Part shown: positions 60,152 to 64,000 of the stretch, one piece after another
Position numbering within the stretch: position 1 is the stretch's first letter
Layout: each line of letters starts with the position of its first letter
NCBI GenBank assembly: GCA_965153455.1
Contig: OZ234502.1
Span: 14,973,495 to 15,037,494 of the forward strand
Length of the DNA stretch: 64,000 nucleotides
Source of the DNA: Sphagnum compactum
Lineage: Eukaryota; Bryophyta; Sphagnopsida; Sphagnales
Reading direction: 5' to 3'
Notes under the pieces: generated by a model
The model's input: only the letters and a program-made list of their open reading frames with translations
The model's database searches: none
Told to the model about the DNA's origin: nothing
Program-made: the position numbers and the translations under genes

Positions 60152-60320
60152 GGGAGAGGGAGAGAGTGCTGCTGCGCAGACTTCCATTGCATTGTCTTCC
60201 ATTCTTCTCAACTGAACTCTTCGTAGCTCATCCTCTGTCGTCTCCTCCTCCTCCTCCTTTTCCTCCAGCAGGTGCTGCTGGCTCTCTCCCGTGTCTGCAG
60301 TCTTCTCTCAGGAGCCACCT

Positions 60321-60341
60321 ATGATCTCGTGCGATTTCTAA
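60321..60341 (+). CDS. very short upstream ORF in SPX leader
   Basis: ATG at 60321, six codons (MISCDF) and TAA at 60339-60341. It lies within the predicted leader of SPX copy C; whether it is translated is unknown. Confidence 0.25.
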   Translation: MISCDF

Positions 60342-60633
60342 TATCTTTTTCTTCTACTTGCAACCTCTTCTCGTCTAATCTCGTTTGAGAATTGCTGCTG
60401 GTTTTGGCTATTGATCATCATCTCTGCTTAAACAGAACAGCAGCTTGGGGATCACGCTTCCAAGATTCGTTGTCGTTTCACTGACGTATTGTCGTCCCGG
60501 CGGCAGCGCCCCTCTCTCTCTTTTCCATTATAATTGCTTTCAAGCACGCACTAGGATCGAAATCAGGTCGAGTCTATTTCTGCTGGCGCACAGTTTTGCA
60601 ACAGTTTCTAAAGGTTTGCGGTTTTTTTTTATT

Positions 60634-60771
60634 ATGGTGGGTTCTCCGGCTGAGGGATTGCTTATGTGGCGTTTGCAGCATTGTGGGAGTGGGTGCGTGT
60701 TGAAGAAAGAAGTTGCAACCGCTACTAGTGTTGTTGTCCTCTGTGTTCTCAGTTCTTTTCTGCCAAACTGA
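60634..60771 (+). CDS. 45-codon upstream ORF in SPX leader
   Basis: ATG at 60634 (MVGSPAEGLLMWRLQ...) to TGA at 60769-60771, ending 96 bp before the SPX ATG. It would reduce SPX translation if retained in the mRNA. It might instead be removed by a 5' UTR intron: a possible donor AAGGTTTGCG lies at about 60610 and a weak acceptor TTGTATTGAG at about 60790. Confidence 0.3.
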   Translation: MVGSPAEGLLMWRLQHCGSGCVLKKEVATATSVVVLCVLSSFLPN

Positions 60772-60867
60772 TTTTCGTTTTGTATTGAGCTGCAAGCGGC
60801 CAGGCCTCGGCAGCCGGAGCTCAGCGGATTTAATCTCCATCTCCAGCAAGCTTGCACAATCGACAAT

Positions 60868-62299
60868 ATGAAGTTCGGCAAGCTCTTGGCCGGAGCAGTT
60901 GAGGCGATGCCTCCCGAGTACAGGGACAAGTTCCTGGAGTACAAGCTTTTCAAGCAGCACGTTTCTCTGTACGTGAAAGGAGTGTGTCCATGCGCAGTGG
61001 AGCGGGAAATCGAAGGACCCACAGACGAGAAACTTCGCTCATATGCCGGCGGCCCCCATAGTGCAGCTGCCCCGGCCTTCTTGCGCGAGCTACCGCGTTC
61101 CACAGATCCTTGTGGGATGTGTTTGCGACCGGTATTGCATAACAAAAACCAGCAGGCGGGGCCTAAGAGCTCCATTACCTTTCAGGCCTTCGTGTTTGAA
61201 GGCTTGCTCGATAAGCAGCTATCAAAGATAAACAAGTTCTTCAATCGTTCGTATCAAGAGTACATTGCCACAATGAACGTGAGTGAGCTTTCTCGCAAAC
61301 TTGGTGTTGTTGTTGTTGGCACTTTCTTTCGACTCTTAGTGCAGGAACTGCTGTTTTACAACTTCGTGACTTATTTCTAGATCAACAACAACAGCAACTT
61401 CATTCTAGAATTCATCATCTGACGAGGTATAGTGAAATCGTTTCGTTTACATATTCATGCTGCACAGGAGTTGGATGCCATGAGCCACCAAGAAGGATTC
61501 TGGATCGAAACAGACCTGTTGGAGATCAGGCGATGCGTGCGGAATCTTGCTGCGAAGTTGGAACTTCTTGCAAACTTCTGCAATCTCAATCACTCAGGTA
61601 ATTACCTGCTGTTGTTGCTTCAGAACACTTAAGCTGGTCCGCATGTCGAGAGCTAGCTAGCTACCGATCATGCATGACCAGCTTGCTGCAATATGAATGA
61701 TGCTTTCTTTTCCCATGCAGAAGAAGTCGAGCTTTCTTCCAGCTTCATCAAGATCGTCATATTAACACTTGATCAATGCTGCCTGATTGATTGATTGATC
61801 ATCATGGGTGTTTGTAGCATTTCTGAAGATTCTAGAGAAGCACGACGGCATTACGGGATCCCAGATACGCCGGAAGTTTTGCTTGCAAACACTGAATCAC
61901 ATGGACTTTGTTCTGTATGCTTCCGCTGTGAACGAGGACGCAGAGTACTGTCTTTCCTTTCTGAACAGAATTCCCGACCCAAACATGAGATCAGGTACAC
62001 GCGGCTGGTCCCTACCAAGATTGAAAACTACTCATGTGCAGAGTGATTGTGAATCATCCACCGGATCATCAACATCAGCGGCAGCGCATCCATCTCCGCT
62101 TATGAGTACTCGAGGACGGGAGCTATCCCTCCACCTGCGGCAGCAACGGCTTCAGCTTCTCAACAGCATTGATGGAGGCTTCAATTACATCAACGCAGCA
62201 AAGGCTGCCAAGGCTGCCAACCACATGGTCTGCAACACTGTGAGCTCCACATTGAACAGCGAGTCCGTGGTGGTGCTATATAGAGGTGGTCCTATATAG
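60868..62299 (+). CDS. SPX domain-containing protein, copy C (3 exons, 340 aa)
   Basis: Coding exons are 60868-61278, 61468-61597 and 61818-62299 (TAG stop), total 1023 nt. Donors AAC|GTGAGT and TCAG|GTAATT and acceptors GCACAG and TTTGTAG fit GT-AG rules with matching phases 0 and 1. Residues 1-30 open MKFGKLLAGAVEAMPPEYRD with the YK..K basic pair of SPX helix 1-2. Residues ~110-137 match the core helix (LSKINKFFNRSYQEYI). 138-180 carry EIRRCVRNLAAKLELLANF. 181-234 end the domain (LNHSAFLKILEKHDGITG, Q-TL, LNRIPD). A 106-residue Ser/Ala/Arg-rich tail makes it longer than typical stand-alone SPX1-4 proteins. Family role: phosphate/inositol-pyrophosphate sensor that restrains PHR transcription factors. 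Oddity: consensus KK..DK in the sensing helix is EK..DG here. SPX1-4 class likely; exact orthology not assigned. Confidence 0.85.
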
Positions 62300-64000
62300 A
62301 GCCCCGCCTCAACCCTTGCCATTCATAAACAACAATTAGCTCCTGAAGATGCAGATTTCATGCTCTAGAGCTGGTGCACTAGTATACACTGTAAGGACCA
62401 AGCCATGCAGGTGATCAATAGATCTCATGACTACTACTGTACTGAGACACAAGAATCTTTGCAGAAGAATTCTTCAAGTAGTAGTTTTCTTCACTTACTC
62501 CCAGCACAAGTTGCAAGCTTAGACATTGTGCAGAACTACAATTTAGGAAAAACATTTTCTTCAAGCACTGAAAGCTGCTTACACATAGGTACATATCGTT
62601 TTCTTGAATGTAAAGCATTCTGTGATCTCAATTGTCATGATGATTTTGGAACAACAATTTGCATGACTTTGTACATGAGACTGCTGCAACTCTGTTTTGA
62701 GAGAGCTATGAAAACTGTTTATGAATTTTTTTCTATTCAGTTTTGTCATGTTTTGAAGATCTTGAGCTTGCACTAGTCAGACCTGCATAATGTGATGATC
62801 TTGGATTCTTGCATGAAGATGGTCTTCCCATTACAATCTCTAGCTACAGAGGACATAGGGGATGATCATCATCATCAGTCATCCTCATCCTCATCAGAGT
62901 GTTGTCTTTTGCTTGCCATGCATCACATTTTACATCCATGTGCAGCTATGTTCTGTTACATAAGTTGAGTATACCAGAGTATCTCCACCCACAGCAGTAA
63001 AATGGCCCGCACAGTTCATTTTACATCCATGTGCAATATCTGTTCTATTTGATAATTCGAATACAATATGAGAGCATCTGCAGCCACAGCAGTAAAATGG
63101 CCCTTGTTCATTACATTTTACATCCGTGTACAACCTCTGTTCTATTACATAATTTGAGTGCATGGGGCAGTATCTATACCCATGGCAGCAAATTGCCCTG
63201 TACAATGCATTGGGGATGATGCTATAGTAGTGCATTTATAGTGTGACACTCAGTTTTGGGCTCATGTAAAAATATGCCCCTGGGATATTAAGTGCTTTTC
63301 AAGACAGCCAGTACAAGGATACTTTTCTGATTGGCCAACCATAGGAATTTGGCCCAGCTGGTGACATTTAAAATAGTCTCACACTTTACTGTATGTTCTA
63401 CCTTGGTAGGTTGCACACTAATTATATTATTTCCGGCAATGTTGAAATTTTTTTAATCTATTTTTTCAAAGACCAATTTTTCCAAGGAAACCAGAGAATC
63501 TTTTGAAATCTGCTAAAATACATATATATATATATATTTACAGTCATGTGGAATCTTCAAATAAATCATTATTCAACATTGAAATGTTTACTTCATGACA
63601 TGCTACTACGGGTTTTGTTCACTATTTCATATTTAGGGGTCAGGATGGGGAATCCTTAACACTGGAAGATAGATGTGATAAACATTGATCGAAGGTGGCA
63701 TACGGCATCAGTGTTGGTGGAGATGCTCTCCCAAGCCTGGCCAGAATGGACCTTCAACAACAGCCACACACACATTATCATCCATCGGAACTCTGTTTCT
63801 GACTCAGTTGTGGATGAACCCCAATTGAAAATACCCAATAGGGTTCATCAAATACAAACTACAAAACAGGCTTCCAATGGATGGGGAAGGTGATGAACTC
63901 CAACAAAAAAAGAACTGTCAATTTCTTTCAGTCTATTTAGAGGACTGTTTCAGAGCAAAATTTGGCGCAAGGGCTTTTCACTTCCGGTAAGGTCCAGTGC
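62300..64000 (+). repeat. SPX 3'-flank, copy C (runs off window)
   Basis: Near-identical to 25918-27620. The first part is presumably 3' UTR. A frame at 62405-62776 overlaps an equivalent at 26144-26392 but is disrupted in flank A, so I do not call it a gene. Confidence 0.8.
62925..63215 (+). repeat. 91-97 bp tandem repeat (flank C)
   Basis: Units start at 62925, 63016 and 63113, identical spacing to flanks A and B. Confidence 0.85.

Noticed and set aside
60540-61175. 211-codon minus-strand frame, the longest in the window
   Set aside because: It is antisense to the SPX leader and exon 1, which are supported by domain match and splice sites; open because the region is GC-rich.
62405-62776. 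123-codon frame downstream of SPX copy C as a separate gene
   Set aside because: It is open in B and C only because these are near-identical; flank A, which is older, has indels and stops in it.
1-64000. CRISPR arrays, operons, ribosome binding sites, phage or plasmid features
   Set aside because: Repeats lack regular spacers, genes have spliceosomal introns and spacing is eukaryotic.
1-64000. LTR retrotransposons
   Set aside because: I found no pair of long TG..CA direct repeats and no reverse transcriptase, integrase or gag frame; heavily decayed copies could still be missed by eye.

Overview
The window looks like nuclear DNA of a land plant. The evidence is an intron-containing SPX-domain gene of the plant SPX class, Arabidopsis-type TTTAGGG repeats, GT-AG introns, plant-type CACTA, hAT, PIF/Harbinger-like and Mutator-like elements, an AT-rich background and no operon-like gene packing. 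I cannot place the lineage. The divergent SPX protein and gene-poor, DNA-transposon-rich intergenic sequence would suit a non-flowering plant, but that is inference. Percent identities and block edges below are estimates by eye.

The only gene that looks intact is the three-exon SPX gene on the + strand, 60868-62299 (copy C, 340 aa). Its last exon and 3' flank occur two more times. Copy A (1-606, cut by the window edge) keeps an open last exon. Copy B (25823-25917) keeps only the last ~30 codons plus about 5.5 kb of 3' flank. Each 3' flank carries a 91-97 bp tandem repeat; flanks A and B also carry telomere-like repeats, a foldback element and minus-strand exon relics. Most of the rest is spacer duplicated several times and then remodelled by transposons: blocks near 22.0-25.6, 36.8-39.9, 46.8-55.1 and 55.2-59.4 kb are related to one another.

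Layout: 1-6.3 kb SPX copy A and its flank, with a 1.05 kb insertion; 6.3-10.5 kb two decayed minus-strand genes; 10.4-19.4 kb dispersed repeats, a decayed small-protein gene, a 205 bp hAT-type MITE and a 3.0 kb CACTA element; 19.4-25.8 kb spacer with a 2.4 kb CACTA element; 25.8-31.4 kb SPX copy B flank with a 0.77 kb terminal-inverted-repeat (TIR) element; 31.4-36.8 kb gene-poor; 36.8-39.9 kb spacer block D with MITEs and a telomere-repeat insertion; 39.9-46.7 kb decayed coding sequence, a second copy of the small-protein gene and tandem arrays; 46.8-59.4 kb spacer blocks E and F with a 3.7 kb insertion, MITEs and a hAT element filled by a 42 bp minisatellite; 59.4-64 kb promoter, SPX copy C and its flank.

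No defence, biosynthetic or other multi-gene system is evident. The best leads are transposon boundaries proved by empty sites, two TIR-element classes filled with tandem arrays, a telomere-repeat insertion with a 17 bp target duplication, a two-copy small-protein family I do not recognise, and altered phosphate-sensor residues in the only intact SPX copy.
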